A stretch of 64,000 nt of DNA from Pratylenchus scribneri (taxonomy: Eukaryota > Nematoda > Chromadorea > Rhabditida > Pratylenchidae): assembly GCA_030063045.1 (NCBI GenBank), contig JAQSEB010000033.1, forward strand, positions 3,213,001 through 3,277,000, given 5' to 3'. The first letter of the stretch is position 1. Each line of letters opens with the position of its first letter. Made by a program: the position numbers and the translations under genes. Shown here piece after piece: positions 22,260 to 35,504 of this stretch. Below the pieces are notes generated by a model. It was not told where the DNA came from, ran no database searches, and was given only the letters and a program-made list of their open reading frames with translations.

Positions 22260-22657
22260 TAAAAAAAGATTTTGTTAACATTTATTTTCTTTATCCATTG
22301 TAGTTTTAAAAATGGTATTCTAAACCATTGGTCTTTCTTTTAGTCTTATTAAAATTGAAAAGAAAGCCGAACCCGAAAAGGAAAACGAAAACCGGTTTGG
22401 ATAAATTGTCTTTTTCATTTGACATTTTATCCAAACCGCCGCTCGGCGTCGGCGGTCGGCGCTTGGCTTCGGCTTTTTCGCTTTTCTTCATGTGAAATGA
22501 GCAAAATTGAATGACTAAAATTTAGAACTAAGCTAGCTAATTACTAATCGGTTTAGGATTTTCTAGCAAATTGAAAAACCATTAAATTAATTTCAAACAT
22601 CATTTAATGAATGTAACAAACAAAAAATATGGTTTGATTTTATCTTTTTTAGAATGA
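22260..22657. other. Intergenic with an imperfect inverted repeat
   Basis: Between the RD3-family gene and rme-8. It contains the inverted repeat listed separately and a TTTTTTAG tract at 22645-22652 that could be the rme-8 splice-leader acceptor. No gene is supported. Confidence 0.45.
22348..22490. repeat. Imperfect hairpin / MITE-like inverted repeat
   Basis: CGGTTTGGATAAA at 22393-22405 is perfectly inverted as TTTATCCAAACCG at 22426-22438, around a 20-nt loop. The pairing extends imperfectly outward: the left flank has GAAAAGAAAGCCGAAC, the right flank has GGCTTCGGC and CGCTTTTC. The right arm is unusually GC-rich (GCTCGGCGTCGGCGGTCGGC) for this window. It may be a short non-autonomous element or a transcribed hairpin. 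Confidence 0.5.
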
Positions 22658-25600
22658 ATGATGAATAAACAAATTCAATTCAATCCCAACAATCACGATT
22701 TGCACTGCTTCTTGGTAACGAAACTTTCAGCATGGAAAGGAAAGTAAGTTCAATGAATTAAATATCTTCATAAATTTTTATTATTCAGATATCGCCGGAT
22801 TTTTTCAGTTGGAAATTTGGCAATTACAACATATAATCCACAAACATTGGAGATTACAAATCAAGTTTGATTTCTTCATTTGCCTAAAAATAATCACATT
22901 TTAGTGGCTTTATGAAGACTTTTTTTCGATCCGAGCAGCCAACGAACGACCCCGGCACTCAAATGCTGATTCAAGTATTCAAACTAGACATGAAGAACAA
23001 TTTGCCATTCAAGTAAGCAAATTATTATTTCAATAGCGAGGAGACTTATTTCAAATCCTCCAAAACTATGCAGGTACGGAAGAAGGGAGGAAAAATTGAC
23101 ACGATGCGGTTTGCCAGCGAATTTTCCAGAGAAGTGGTTACGGAAGCTTTGCGTTATCAGACGCGGTTTGCTGCCGATCAAAATGTTCATAGAACGGTAT
23201 ATTTGTTTTAGATTTATGTAAAATTAAGTAATTTTATAGAAATTTACATGTCAGAAGCAAGGATGGTTCGATAAGAAGCAATTTTTAACACTAGAAGTGG
23301 CATCCAGTTCATTGAATCAACTTGAGCCAGCCACAAATACATTGCTAAAAAGCTATGACTACAAGGATATCCGACTAATAATTCCATTGAAAGAGCAACG
23401 AAATGCATTTGTCCTAGAAGTTGGTGATCAGCGGAGAAGAGTTCGTTAAAAATATTTTTGTTATTTAAATCAATTTATTCAGCATCTTTTTTATTGCGAT
23501 CAATCGGATCGATTGATAAAAGAAATGCGCGATGCAGCATTGGAACATTTGGGCATTGATTTGCAAATGGCAAGAGATCCACTCAGCATAGACCATTTTG
23601 TGCTCACTCGACTTGGTCTTTGCAGGTTGGTATTAAAGTAAATTTTCACAAAAAAAAAAATAAAAAAATTACAGCAAAGACGAACAATTAACTTCATATG
23701 TGGAATTTAAAGTGCAAAAACATTCGCCAAAATGTGCAGCATTAGTCGAAGGGCAATCATCCATTAATGCAGAACAACCAACTTCCTCAACATCAACTGC
23801 GCGGCGTTTACTTTGTATCAGTGAAACATGCTTGATTGAGAGGGATCCAGCAAGTTATAGTGTTATTTGTGCTCGACTGTTGAGAACTGTAAGGCTAAAA
23901 AAATTATTTCCAATTATACGTAAACTGGATTTATAGATTGTTTGCTTAGTTCGAGATTTACGTGATCCACAGAAATTTAATATAGTTTATGAAAATGGCG
24001 ATGAACGGATATACACATCAAATGAACGGTAAAATTAAATTAATCACAAACATCAAATTTAAATTTTATTCAATTTTAGTGATTCTCTTCTTGCTTCACT
24101 TATTGATGGTGCTCGCGGTTCCGGAAATTATCAAATTCATATTTTGTCTCGATGCCAATATAGAGATCTCAGAATGGTGCCATATGGTTTTCAACTGGAT
24201 GAGGATGCTGAACAGCAACTTCTCAAACACATCGTTCAAATTCCCCGTAAAAATAATATTGAATTAATTAAAATATATTTTCTAATTAATTAGCTGGACT
24301 GAGGCGCATCGACATAATTCGCCGTTTCAATGCAAATATTCCATACAATGGATTGAATTTCTCTGCCTCTTCCGAAGTAATTTTTAAATATTTTGATTAA
24401 AATAATTATTTTTTGTAGAGCTTTTTCGAGAATAAAAGTCGAGCAATTATTTCCGCTCTAGAGGCGGTCCTTTCCGAACAATATAATACACAAAAACAGG
24501 CGGATATGCAACAAACTCAACGGGTTGTGAATAATGTGCATGCCCCAGTTGCGGACCCACAAGAGCCAATCACTCGAATGGAAGCACAAATGGCTTGTCT
24601 TCATCGTTTATTCGCATCCAAAGCTGGCTTCCAAGCATTCACAACTGTGGAAGGGTACATTCAAAATTAAATAATTGTAATTATTTACAAATTTAAAGAA
24701 TTCGAGAGAAATTAGGCGCTTTGGTTGTTGCCGTGTTGAAGCGGAAGGAGGAGGCAGTTGATCATGCCTGTGTGGATATGTTATGCACTTTGCTTCAACC
24801 AATGCATCCAAATTATGAATTACGCATTGAACAACTCAATAAACAATCTTTGCTTTCAAGCCGCGCATTTGTTGAACATTTATTACAATTGGTTGTTGAC
24901 CATGTGACCAAAGGAACAGGTAAAACTGGATAAATAATTAAAATAATTAAACATTAAATTTAAGGTGCCATTGTTATTGCCTCAATGCTTGACTTTCTCA
25001 CTTTCACCATTTGTGCACCCTATAGTGAAACCACACCGGGCGATACATTTGATGCAATGTTAGAATTGGTGGCGCAGAGAGGGCGGACATTTTACAAACT
25101 TTTCCATCATCCTTCTCTTACAATAGTCAAAGGAGCAGGGCTTGTGATGCGCGCTATAATTGAGGAGTCCACTCGAGAGGTTTTTCTGATTTTTATTAAT
25201 TCATTGGCTAAATTTTATTTTTAGATAAGTCGACAAATGCAAATTTTGGCTCTCACTGAAGGAGCTTTTCTCAAACATTTGGAAATGGCTTTATTAACAA
25301 CTGGAAAAGATTTGCGAATTTTAACAAATAAACAATTGAGTGGATATTTGGTTGCACTTTGGATTGCCGAAAATCAATCATCCAAGGACTTGTTACATCG
25401 ATGCTTAGTAAAATTAAAATAAATTTAATAAATTTAAATGATTTTAGCCGCGTGGCTTACTCGATTATTTGGATAGCAGAGAAAGTGTTCCAGCATCAGC
25501 AAATTCCGAGAAGGATTTATTAACAATTAGAAATAATTTGGAAGTTGCCACAAATGCAGAAAAAGATCGACCATTCGCACAATTGCAGGTCAAAAATTGA

Positions 25601-28600
25601 AATTTGAAAATGAAAATAAACAAATTTTTAAGGATCAATTGAGAAGTATGCAAATTACAGTTGAAGCGAGGCTGGACACTCTTTTACAACATTGGAATTT
25701 GGAACAAAAATTGAATTTTTTACAAAGCCATAAATCGAAGGAAGAACAGCGAACGCTTCAGCAAAGGCCAGTGGTGTTGAGGAAGAGGAGAAGACAAGTC
25801 AAAGCAACCGCCAATTGGAAATTATTTTGGTTAGAATTTTAATAATATTAAAAAATGATATAAAATTCAGTTATCAATTTTCACAAAACCACGCTCGAGC
25901 CGATTTAATTTGGAATGAAAAGACACGAGATGAATTCAGACAGGCCATTGACAATGAAATGCGCCAATTGCAGCAAGAAATGGAATTTGTGCAACCAGGA
26001 ATGACGATTGCATGGAATCATGCTGAATTTTCGGTATACCCTGATGAGAATTTTTACAAAAATTAATTTTGCCCTTTTAGATTACTTATAATTCATTGGC
26101 TGATGAAATTCGAATTGGTGATTATTATTTGCGATTTTTGCTTACCGAAGAAAATAATGTGAAAACTGCCACACCAATTCATCGACCACAGGTTTTAATT
26201 TACAATTTCAAGCAAATATTAATTAATAAAAATTTAGGAATTTTTCAACAACATTTATCATCGATTTTTGCTGGCACAACGCAGTGAGATGCGATGCATT
26301 TGTTTGCGGGCCATGGCGATTGTCTATGAGCGACATTGCATTAGCATTGGTCCATTTGCGGATGCACGTCACATTGTTCAAATGCTGGCAAAATGCACAA
26401 ATTTGGCAGAAAGGGATCATCTCATTTTTCTCATAAATAAAGTATAAATCCATTTTTTATTATTAATTTTCATTCAATTTAAATTTCAGTTGGCACTTGA
26501 TAAACAAAATGTCCGTGAATTAATTGCTGCCGATTCCCTTCCACTTCTCGTTGACATCGCCGTACTCGCCCATTTACATGTGAATCGAGCAAAATTGCAT
26601 GCACAAACAAATGTGATTGAGGCGGCTAAAGGAACCGTGGAGAGTGAGGAAAATGAACCGAAAGAATGGTACTATAATGATAAACAAGGACAACGCCAAG
26701 GACCATTCTCTTTCCGAAAAGTTTGCATTTTAATTTATTATCAATATTATTTTTTTATTATTAAGATGAAAGCATTTTATCGCGAAGGAATTCTTTTTGA
26801 GAAGAGTGAAATTTGGGCTGAAGGCCTGGACAAATGGTGCCATCTCTCGTCAGTTGCACAATTCCGTTGGACAATTTGTTCAAATGGAAAATGTGCATCC
26901 ATAAATTCACCACAAAATCCATCAATTGGTTCCGATGATGCTTTAGGTTTCTTCAACATTTTGGCTATGATTTACAATCGAATAAAATAATTTAAGAAGA
27001 TGATGATTCACTGCCAATTGCTTTATATAATTTGACGGATTTATGCGTGTTAATCCTGGACACACTCAATCAAATGTGCTCATTTTTCCCTTCGAGGGAT
27101 GAGACTGGCGCCGTAATTCGCCCTTTGCCAAAAGTGAAGAAAATTTTATCGGAGCCAGTTCTCCTTTATCAAATAGTGCAATTATTAATCACCTATGATC
27201 CATCAATTGTGCAACGGGTAGCCACATTGGTGAATGCAATTATTCAGGTTTAAATTATTTCAAATTATTATTCAATTAATTTAACATTTTCATAGGATAA
27301 TCCATCTGTGCCTCGACTTTACCTTTCCGGTGTATTCTTTTTCATTTTGATGTACAATGGCTCAAATATTTTGCCAATTGCACGTTTTTTGAAGGATACT
27401 CATTTGAAACAAGCATTCCGTTCCACTCTCAGCAAATCCGAATTGGCATCGCGTTCTGTGCTTTGTCCAATGCTGCCAGAAGCAAACATTTTCTACCTTG
27501 AGGTTATGAAACAAAATTAATAAAAAATAAATAATATTTAGGAATATGGTGCCGAAAAATATGCTGAAGTGTTCCTCGGCGAATTCGAAAATCCCGAATG
27601 TATTTGGAATAGCGAAATGCGAAGGCATATGATCGAAAAAATTGCAATTCATGTGGCCGATTTTTCTTGCCGTCTTTCATCAAATGTTAAAGCTTTATAC
27701 AGGTTTTCAAATAATTCAACTCATTTATTTAATTTAACGAGATTTCTAAAGTAGAGGGTGTGTGACAATCAAGCTTGAAAAAAATAATTGCCCCGAAGAG
27801 GGTTCGAACCCGGGACCTCAATCTTACAAAAAAAATTATCAAACCATTAAGCTAAAATTGTCTTTTTTGGTTGGGTGATTAAATCTTCTTTATAAATCCT
27901 AACTAGCGGCCGCGTAAAAAGTGAGCGGTGTTAGAAATGTGTGGGTTTAAGGAATATGTGAGAATTTGGTATATATCGGGTGATTTGGGAAAATGACCCA
28001 AATTAGTCTAAATGAACGATTTTTGGTTATATTTATCGAGGTCCCACTCCCCAAAAACCACCCCACCCTTTAGATATACCACAAAACTTTGGCGACAAAG
28101 TTTTTAAATTTTATATAATTTAGATATTGTCCAATTCCACCAATAGAATATCCGCAATTGAAGGAAGAATTGTTCTGTCATTTTTATTATCTTCGTCATT
28201 TGACCGACCAACAACATTTTCCTCGCTGGCCAATCCGCGAACCCGTTGAATTCTTGCGGGCTTGCCTTTCCGCATGGTACGATGAAATTACCCGAAAACC
28301 AGCAAAGATGTCCGTTGAACAGGTTTGATTTAAAGCACAAATATAACAATAACAAATAAATAATATTTAAAGGCTTGTGAACGACTTGGTCTTTCGATTA
28401 CGGACAAATCCAGTTGGCATGATCCGGCCATTGTTAGGCGAGCATATTTCAAATTGGCACAAAAATATCATCCGGACAAGAACCCTGAAGGACGGGAACA
28501 ATTTGAACAAATCAATTATGCCTATGAATTCCTCACTTCCACTTTGGTCCGGGCCAATTCTTCTCAAAAACCGGACATTAATCGAATAGTCATTATCCTT

Positions 28601-31600
28601 CGTGCACAAAGCATTGTATATAAAAGAAATTTGGAAGGTTATTTTGGATATATTTTTTAAATTTAATTCATTTTTAGTACTCTCTCCTTATAAATATGCC
28701 GGCTATTCTCAACTTATCAAAACCATCGATTTGGAATCGGCCGATGATTCATTGTTCAAAGAGGGCGGAGGTCAATTGCTCATCGCTGCCGTTGAATTAT
28801 GCTATTGGACGCTGAGGAGTTCACCGTTGAATGCGGAACAACTCAGAAGGGATGGTGGCTTAGAAGTCAGTGTGAAAATAATTAATTTAATAATATATTT
28901 ATAAGGTTCTCTACAATACATTTGAACGAAGTGTCCCAATGATTACTCAAAGTTCACATGAATTGGATATGCCCGTCCAAGTTTGTATTCATGTTTGCAA
29001 TTGTTTTGCCACTGCTGCGCGATTTGAAGCATGTCGAGAAAAAATTTCTGGAATGAAAACTTTGTATAAAAGTATTTGTCAATTATTAAAATTTGAGGTT
29101 ATTTTTTGTTTAAAAATATTTTCTAAATTTTTTTTTTGCAGCATTTGAATCGTTTGGCCTGTGCTGCGGCGGATTGTATTTGTGCCTTCTCTGTGTGCAC
29201 CCTCTTACAAACTCAATTATTCCAAGCTGGTATTATTTGGCAATTATTGCCTCATTTGTTCCGATTCGATTGGACATTGGATGAAGGAGGTTAAAATAAA
29301 AAAAATTTAGATTAAATTATGTTTATTAAAGGAGTTTCCCATTCCGAGAAGACCAACCAACAAGCTGTGTTGAATCGATTGGCCCGAAGTTGTTGTGAGG
29401 CATTGGCATGTTTGGCTGGATATAGGACAGAGACACCAGACAATGACGGTGTACAGAACAGGCAAATTTATTTACCCACTCTTGGATTAAATTATTTAAT
29501 TTTTAGTTTGCGTGCAATGCTCACTCCATATATTTGTCGTCAAATACAATTGGCACCGATGACACTTTTGGTAAATGCACCACAAGAAGAGGATGAAGAA
29601 AATAGCATGACTGATCAACAACCAGCGAAGTCCAAATCGCCATTGCCGCCTCAAAATGGTTTTTAAAAAGAAAATGAATTTGTGTAATTAATTAATTAGG
29701 TCAAATGAACGGTGATGAAGAAGATGAATTGAATGAGCCGACAAAACCACCAATGCAATATCGAAATGATTTTGTGCTGAAATTGTTGAATTCCAACACG
29801 GAAGATCCTTATTTGATTTGGGACAATGCCACACGAGCAGAATTGTTGGACTTTGTTGAACGCAACAGAAATTCAAACGAAAATATTGTAATATTATTAA
29901 TAATAATTAAAGAACTATTTAATTTTAGAGCGAATTATTTGGCGCGGAATTCAAATTAAGTGTTTATGCTGCCGAATTGGTGGTCGGAGAAATATTTGTG
30001 CGCATTTATAATGCACAACCAGAATTCAAATTGCAGGTTAAATTTATTTTACAATACCATTTTTCAATTTATAATAAAATTTTCAGGAACCAAAACGAAC
30101 TTGTATGGATTTGCTCGATTTTCTGGCCAAAAATTATCAGCCACTTCTAAACCAACAAGGATTCAACCAAACAGTGCCAAAACAAAAACCAATTCCAAGT
30201 CCAAAACCACAAAAATTATCATCAAAACCATTTGGACCATTGAATGGGGCAAAACCAAATGCAGGAAAAAATCAAATCAAGGTGATCAAAATTATTAATT
30301 TTTAAAATTCTCTATTATAAATTTTAAGAGCGAGGAAGCCGATTTGATTGATTTGAGCACAAAATTTGTGGTTGAGGAAGAATTGCCAGCCGTCAATTGG
30401 GGCGAATTCCAAACAGCTTCTAATGCGAATATTCAACCAATCTCGACACCGTCCGGAGGAAAAGAGATGAATGGAAATAAATTGGCATTGGAAGAACGAA
30501 TTCGCATGGTTTTGGAGGCATCACGCAATTTATTGATGATGAATCCAGGTGAAGGGAATATTCATCAAAAAATACAAATTTATATATTTATAGGCGTTGA
30601 ACTCCTTTTGATTGGCCATTTCAAAACACTTTTCACTTTCCTTCGAATCCATACACTGCCTACAATTCAACTTAAAGCACTTCAAATCATTTCTATCGCA
30701 GCATCAAATAAAGAATGTGTTACGGACATTGCATGTTCAATTCAACTTCCATTGCTTCTCATTTTGCTCATTCGACTCCCAAAAGGTTTTTCTTTATGTT
30801 CATCCATTCCATTCGTCATTATATTTTTAGCATGTGAAATAATTTTGCGTACTTTGATTGCTTTGGTTTCCAATGGACAATTAATAAAGGACTTATTGGA
30901 ATTTGGTGGACTGGTCTATGTGCTTTCCATTTTTGCTGAATGCACAAACATTCAATCGAATGAACAGAATAAAGGTTGAAATAATTATTTTCGTCAATTT
31001 AATTAAATTTGCAGAAAAAATGCCAAGTGGAACATCTTCAGCCAGTCGAATGCTTTCATCCGAATTACTGGCCAAATTGCAGGCAGACAAATTGACCGGA
31101 CCAAAATGGACTCGATTTCTTGTCCGTTTTCTCCCAAACATTTTTGCTGATACATTACGAGACAATCCTGGAATGGCGTATGTGTCCTTAAAAACTCAAA
31201 CCAATTTTATTTTTATTTTGCCAGAATACAAATGTTCGATATGAATACGGAAAATCCGGAATTGATTTGGAACGATGAAATGCGAAATGGTGTTCGGAAA
31301 ATAATTCAAAAAATACTCGCTGAATTGGTTCAAACCCAACAAATTGATCCAAATGCAAAATGGAATTCGGTAAATTATTTTTAATTTGCATATTATTAAA
31401 TAAAAATTAATATAGAATTCCGTGATTGGCGAGACCGGTTGCGCATATGAGAATGTGATCGCCGGCGAATTGATAATTGGCGGAATTTACCTTCGAATAT
31501 TTATTGGCAATCCATCTTGGGCAGTCCGACATCCTCGACAATTTGCAACAGAATTGGTTGAACGGCTGTTGGAATTATGGCAACCACCAAAACGTATTCG

Positions 31601-32535
31601 AACCGAACAAGAACAACAACAATGGAAGAGTCAATTGGAACAAGTCACAAAGGCATTGGTTTTGCTGACTGCGCATCATCCAACCACAGTTGATATGGTA
31701 AATATCATTTTGGGCTTAAAATTCATAAATATTTTATTAAGATTCCTTCCCAAGGCTATTTGCCGCAATTTTGTCAATCTATGCAATCCACCAAAAGTGA
31801 TGAAGTCGCCCGTTCTGCAGCGCTCGTTTTAAACCAACTCACTGAAAATCCAGTAAAAATTAACAATATTTCCAATTAAAAGTTCATTTAAGAATTGTGC
31901 CAGCACATTTGCCTCAATTCCTGCCCTAGCCAAAGGTCTTCTTGCCTGCATGCGACGACAACCGGAATTGGTCAGGGAATGGGCTCATTCACTGAAAATG
32001 TTGACACAAAAATGTACCCAGGAATTTGCTGAACAAATTCTTCTCTCTGGAATGGTTGAACATTTACTACAAATATTGGCCAGTCCTCTTCCAGGCAATT
32101 TTAAACGCTTTTTAATAAAATGTAAAAACAGTTCTTTATTAAAATAGGAGTGAATAATCCTTCTGCTGCAAAAGCGGAGATTGCGGATGCATTGAAGCTT
32201 TGTAGCCGTGAACCTCAATTTGGCGAACGAATTTCCGCAATTTTGCAACGGTCAAATGTTTGGAGCCAATACAAGGATCAAAAACATGACTTGTTCTTGC
32301 CCACACTTACACAAACACAAGCAATAACCGGTAATTTTTTAATAAATCAAATCATTGTATAAAATGAATTTTAGGCGGTCCCAGTGGTGGCTCTGCATCA
32401 ATTGCCGGCTATTTGACCGAGGGAATGTTCGAACCGCCCCCTGCCCGACTTGCACCACCGCCGGCCCCGCCAACCAACACTGGTGTTCAACAACAAAAAA
32501 CCAATGACGATTTTGGCCCTCTTGGGCCGTTATAA
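22658..32535 (+). CDS. rme-8: RME-8 / DNAJC13, endosomal J-domain protein
   Basis: A very large (roughly 2,200-residue) endosome-associated Hsc70 cochaperone for clathrin and retromer-dependent recycling. ATG 22658 ([14 protein letters not shown]) leads to [20 protein letters not shown], the conserved N-terminal lipid-binding region. IWN-type repeats are visible near 25.9 kb ([16 protein letters not shown]), 27.6 kb ([14 protein letters not shown]), 29.8 kb ([15 protein letters not shown]) and 31.27 kb ([13 protein letters not shown]). A GYF-like segment [16 protein letters not shown] sits at 26.66 kb. The J domain (about 28.38-28.56 kb) keeps the essential [23 protein letters not shown]. The C-terminus is Pro-rich and ends FGPLGPL, stop 32533-32535. 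About 40 short introns; intron 27703-28123 is enlarged by a tRNA-like insertion. Confidence 0.95.
27770..28110 (-). mobile_element. tRNA-derived SINE-like insertion in an rme-8 intron
   Basis: This 421-bp intron is several times longer than its neighbours. On the minus strand it holds an A-box-like TAGCTTAATGG (27844-27854) and a perfect B box GGTTCGAACCC (27801-27811), spaced as in a tRNA promoter. The acceptor stem does not pair, so a working tRNA is unlikely. The rest of the intron, including a GCGGCCGC site and a C-rich patch near 28040-28070, differs from normal intron sequence and may be the element body. Confidence 0.5.
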
Positions 32536-32831
32536 TCCATCCTTAATTTAATATTAGTGCCCATCCTCCTTTAAATCCCACCCCCAAATCTCTTTATAAT
32601 TCCAGTCCAATCAAATTTGCCCAAATGACCTTTTCATCTGCTTATTTTTTTGCCCGAATTTTTCCATTAAAATTATTTATATCCCTTTACACATGCGCTC
32701 TATTTTTTATTTTTAATTGTTTGACTTCATTTGTGATAATAAAAATTATTTTATGGCTTTATTTGTAATTAAAAAATAAATTAAACAATAAAAATTAAAT
32801 AGTGAAAACAAATATTCTAGTTCTTTCATCT

Positions 32832-33539
32832 TTATTCTTTTCTATCCGGCGAGGCATGATTCTTCTTTTTCAGTTTTGCTTTTATCTCAGCTTCTTTAGC
32901 CTTAAAATAAAATTGATTAACCATTCATTAATTTATTTAATTAACCATAACTTCGAGCATTTCCATGTCAATTTCACGAGTGTCTTTTCCCATCGAAATC
33001 CAACTCTCTTTCATTGCTTTGAGTTTTTGCTTTTTCTGTAACATTGCAATTAATTGAGGATCAAAATTCAGCAATTCGTCAGTGTCCCGTTCTTCACTAA
33101 AGGAAAAATTTGGTATTTAAAATTTGAATTAAATTATTCACCGAAAATAGCCGATATAGGCGAACAATGCAAGAAAACTGATGAAATATGAGGCACCTTG
33201 AATCCTTCTAAACCTGAAAATTTAGTTTAATTTAGGGTGATTATAATAATTATTCTACCTTTTGCTGTCATAATAACTCGGCAAATAAACTGGTATTGCC
33301 AATGAAGGATCCAGAATGCGATCTCGGCCATGATAGGCCCTCGATTTGCTGAATGGCTTCTCATCGTTGTTGAACCTTGATGAAATTGACAAAACATAAT
33401 TTAATATAATTTTTTGCATTTAAAAAACCAATTAATAGTTGTCGAAATTCCTCTAACACTACCAAAATTAGTTTCCATATAAAATTTATTTCGATTTGCC
33501 ATTACCATTCTGAGCAACGAGGATTGCATTTTATCAACC
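32832..33539 (-). CDS. Small single-membrane-span protein, probably mitochondrial
   Basis: ATG 33539 opens MQSSLLRMVMANRNKFYMET, an Arg-containing, acid-poor N-terminus like a mitochondrial presequence. Then come YHGRDRILDPSLAIPVYLPS, a likely transmembrane helix ASYFISFLALFAYIGYF, and a charged C-terminal helical part (LQKKQKLKAMKESW ... KAKLKKKNHA). Five or so exons join in phase; stop at 32832. I do not recognise the family. The architecture (presequence, one span, charged tail) is that of small inner-membrane proteins, but this is inference. Convergent with rme-8, whose stop lies about 300 bp away. Confidence 0.65.
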
Positions 33540-33686
33540 AAAATTAAAAGTAAAATTAATTAAATTTAATCAAATTATAAGTATCAAAAAAATGATTGAA
33601 TCGTAATTTTAAAACAAGAAATTTTTTTCAAAATTTTTAATTAAAATTAAATAAAAATCAACAAATTGTCAACAAGTGTGTCTTTA

Positions 33687-34683
33687 TTATTCTTCCAACA
33701 TCTCATCATCATTTTCATCATCGCTTCTATCTCCATTATTGTTCTGTTTCATCAAATTAAATTCACTGAGCTGTTCAAATCCCTTCTTCTCAGTCCAATG
33801 TGCCAGTAAAGTGAGTCTTAAAAATCTTTAATTTTTTTTGTTTATAAAAAATTTTTGTACCTGAATTCAGCCAGCTTATGTTCGAAATGTTTCAAAATTC
33901 GTGTTTGTTCCGATGAAAGTTTATCGCCTGCCTTGCAAATCACAAATTCTTCGAGCAGTTCGATAACACCTTATTAAATTAAAATAATTAATATGAAACT
34001 AATTAATTTGAACCATTTTCCAATTTTGTTGGCAATCCGAGTTTTCGCAATTGAGGTTCGATGGAACCAGGCAAGTCGGTAATTTGTCCAGCCGGAATGG
34101 AAATGTCCATGGATGCTTCTGTGCCTGCACGGGCAAAATCTTCCTCGATAAAATTGTCGAAATATCTGAACAATAAAAATTAATTGATAAATTATCTATA
34201 ATTTATACTTTCGGACTCGGCCTTCTTTTTCGTTGGTGAACATCAAACCACATGGTCCCTTCAATATTTGACTTATCTTGTGCAAATTTGGTGCCAATTC
34301 ATCCTGCGAACTTTTACCCAAAGCAACAGCCATCACATTATTTCGGCCATAAAAAATACGCGAGTTCTGTTTAAAATGTTGCCTAACCTATGAAAAATGA
34401 ATTTAATATTTGAAATTAATATGTGAAAACCTTTGTAAGAATTGTTGAGCGCAGATTTTCAGTTGAAAAGACGAAGAGATGTTTGTATCGTTTAACGCAT
34501 TCACGAACCTGGAGAATTTTTCATAAATTTAATCAAGAAATAATTGTGCTTACCTCATCAATCAAACTTCCCTTCGTTTCCTTTGTTTTCTTTTTCACTT
34601 TTGTCAATGAAACTGAAATAAAATTTTTAAATCAATTTTTTAAATATTAAACAACCAATTTTATCTCGTTTTGATTTGGCCAT
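33687..34683 (-). CDS. MRTO4: MRTO4 (Mrt4), ribosomal P0-like assembly factor
   Basis: A nucleolar paralogue of ribosomal protein P0 that occupies the stalk site on pre-60S particles. ATG 34683 gives MAKSKRDKIVSLTKVKKKTK, the typical Mrt4 start. It continues with ECVKRYKHLFVFSTENLRS, FYGRNNVMAVALGKSSQDEL, ILKGPCGLMFTNE and AGTEASMDISIPAGQITDLP, then TKLENGVIELLEEFVICKAG and LTLLAHWTEKKGFEQLSEFN. It ends in an Asp/Glu-rich tail, stop at 33687. About 240 residues, as expected for the family, and lacking the P0 stalk-binding C-terminal extension. Divergent from USP48, separated by about 820 bp. Confidence 0.93.
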
Positions 34684-35504
34684 GGTGTTTTTATGCAAAA
34701 TTTGAGTGAATTAAATTTATTTTAGAAGTAGAAAAAAGATTTTTGTATTTGCAAATTTCTAAATGACTGAACATAAATGAACTCTCACTTAAACTGAATC
34801 TGAAACCCGAAATTGCCAAGTCCCCCAACTCCCCTCCCAATCCCAATCCCAAGTCAAAATTTCCAAGTGCGCAGTGCGAAGGAAAAGCATAAGTTTTACA
34901 ACGATTTCGTTTTTTACGCTACAGTAAAATCTAAAATCCATATAATGTCTATGACATTAGAGAAAAAAAGAAAATGGCGTTTTCGAATTTCGATTTCGAA
35001 AACAAGAAACAAAAAGCGGCGAAACGTGTTAGTTAAATCTTTCTTCTTCTTGTCTCTTGTCCGCATCCGCACAATAAAGCTAGTACAATGCACAACGCAT
35101 CGCATACGCACATTCACCAAATCATTACAAATCAAATTCACATCAAAATCAAACTCGAGCAAAAACAAAAAGAAAAACTCAGTGGGTACCAGTATCCAAA
35201 AAACACATCCAGCGCGATTTTTAACTCGCGCGGGAAGAAAAACCTACAGCGAATATCCAAAATGCGCATCTGTTTACAATACAGCCCGATTTTAACTCCC
35301 GCGTTAAAACCAGTCATTAGTAACGAATACCCAAAAACGCAACTGTTCATAATGGAAACTCGCCTACATTTTCTCATTTTTGTATTGTTCACAGTGCAAA
35401 TAGGATATAAAAAATGCAATACAAATATCAATTTTAATTTAGCGAATACTCTCTTATTCATTCAATAATAAAACAAAGAAATATTTGCTTGCTATTTCCA
35501 CAAA
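34684..35504. promoter_or_regulatory. Divergent promoter region between MRTO4 and USP48
   Basis: About 820 bp without a supportable exon. The composition is more even and richer in CG-containing words (CGCGCGGG near 35228, CCCGCG near 35298) than the introns. A TCCCAA repeat lies near 34838-34855. Long overlapping ORFs on both strands here show no family features and I treat them as chance. Confidence 0.5.

Noticed and set aside
27790..27870. Functional tRNA gene in the rme-8 intron
   Set aside because: A and B boxes exist but the acceptor and T stems do not pair; better explained as a tRNA-derived element.
27903..27915. NotI site (GCGGCCGC) as a sign of cloning-vector contamination
   Set aside because: The surrounding sequence is AT-rich and intronic with no vector-like segment, and the host gene continues correctly on both sides.
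34813..35468. Overlapping 80-160 codon ORFs on both strands between MRTO4 and USP48
   Set aside because: Basic, low-information translations with no splice sites or motifs; the region is better read as a divergent promoter.
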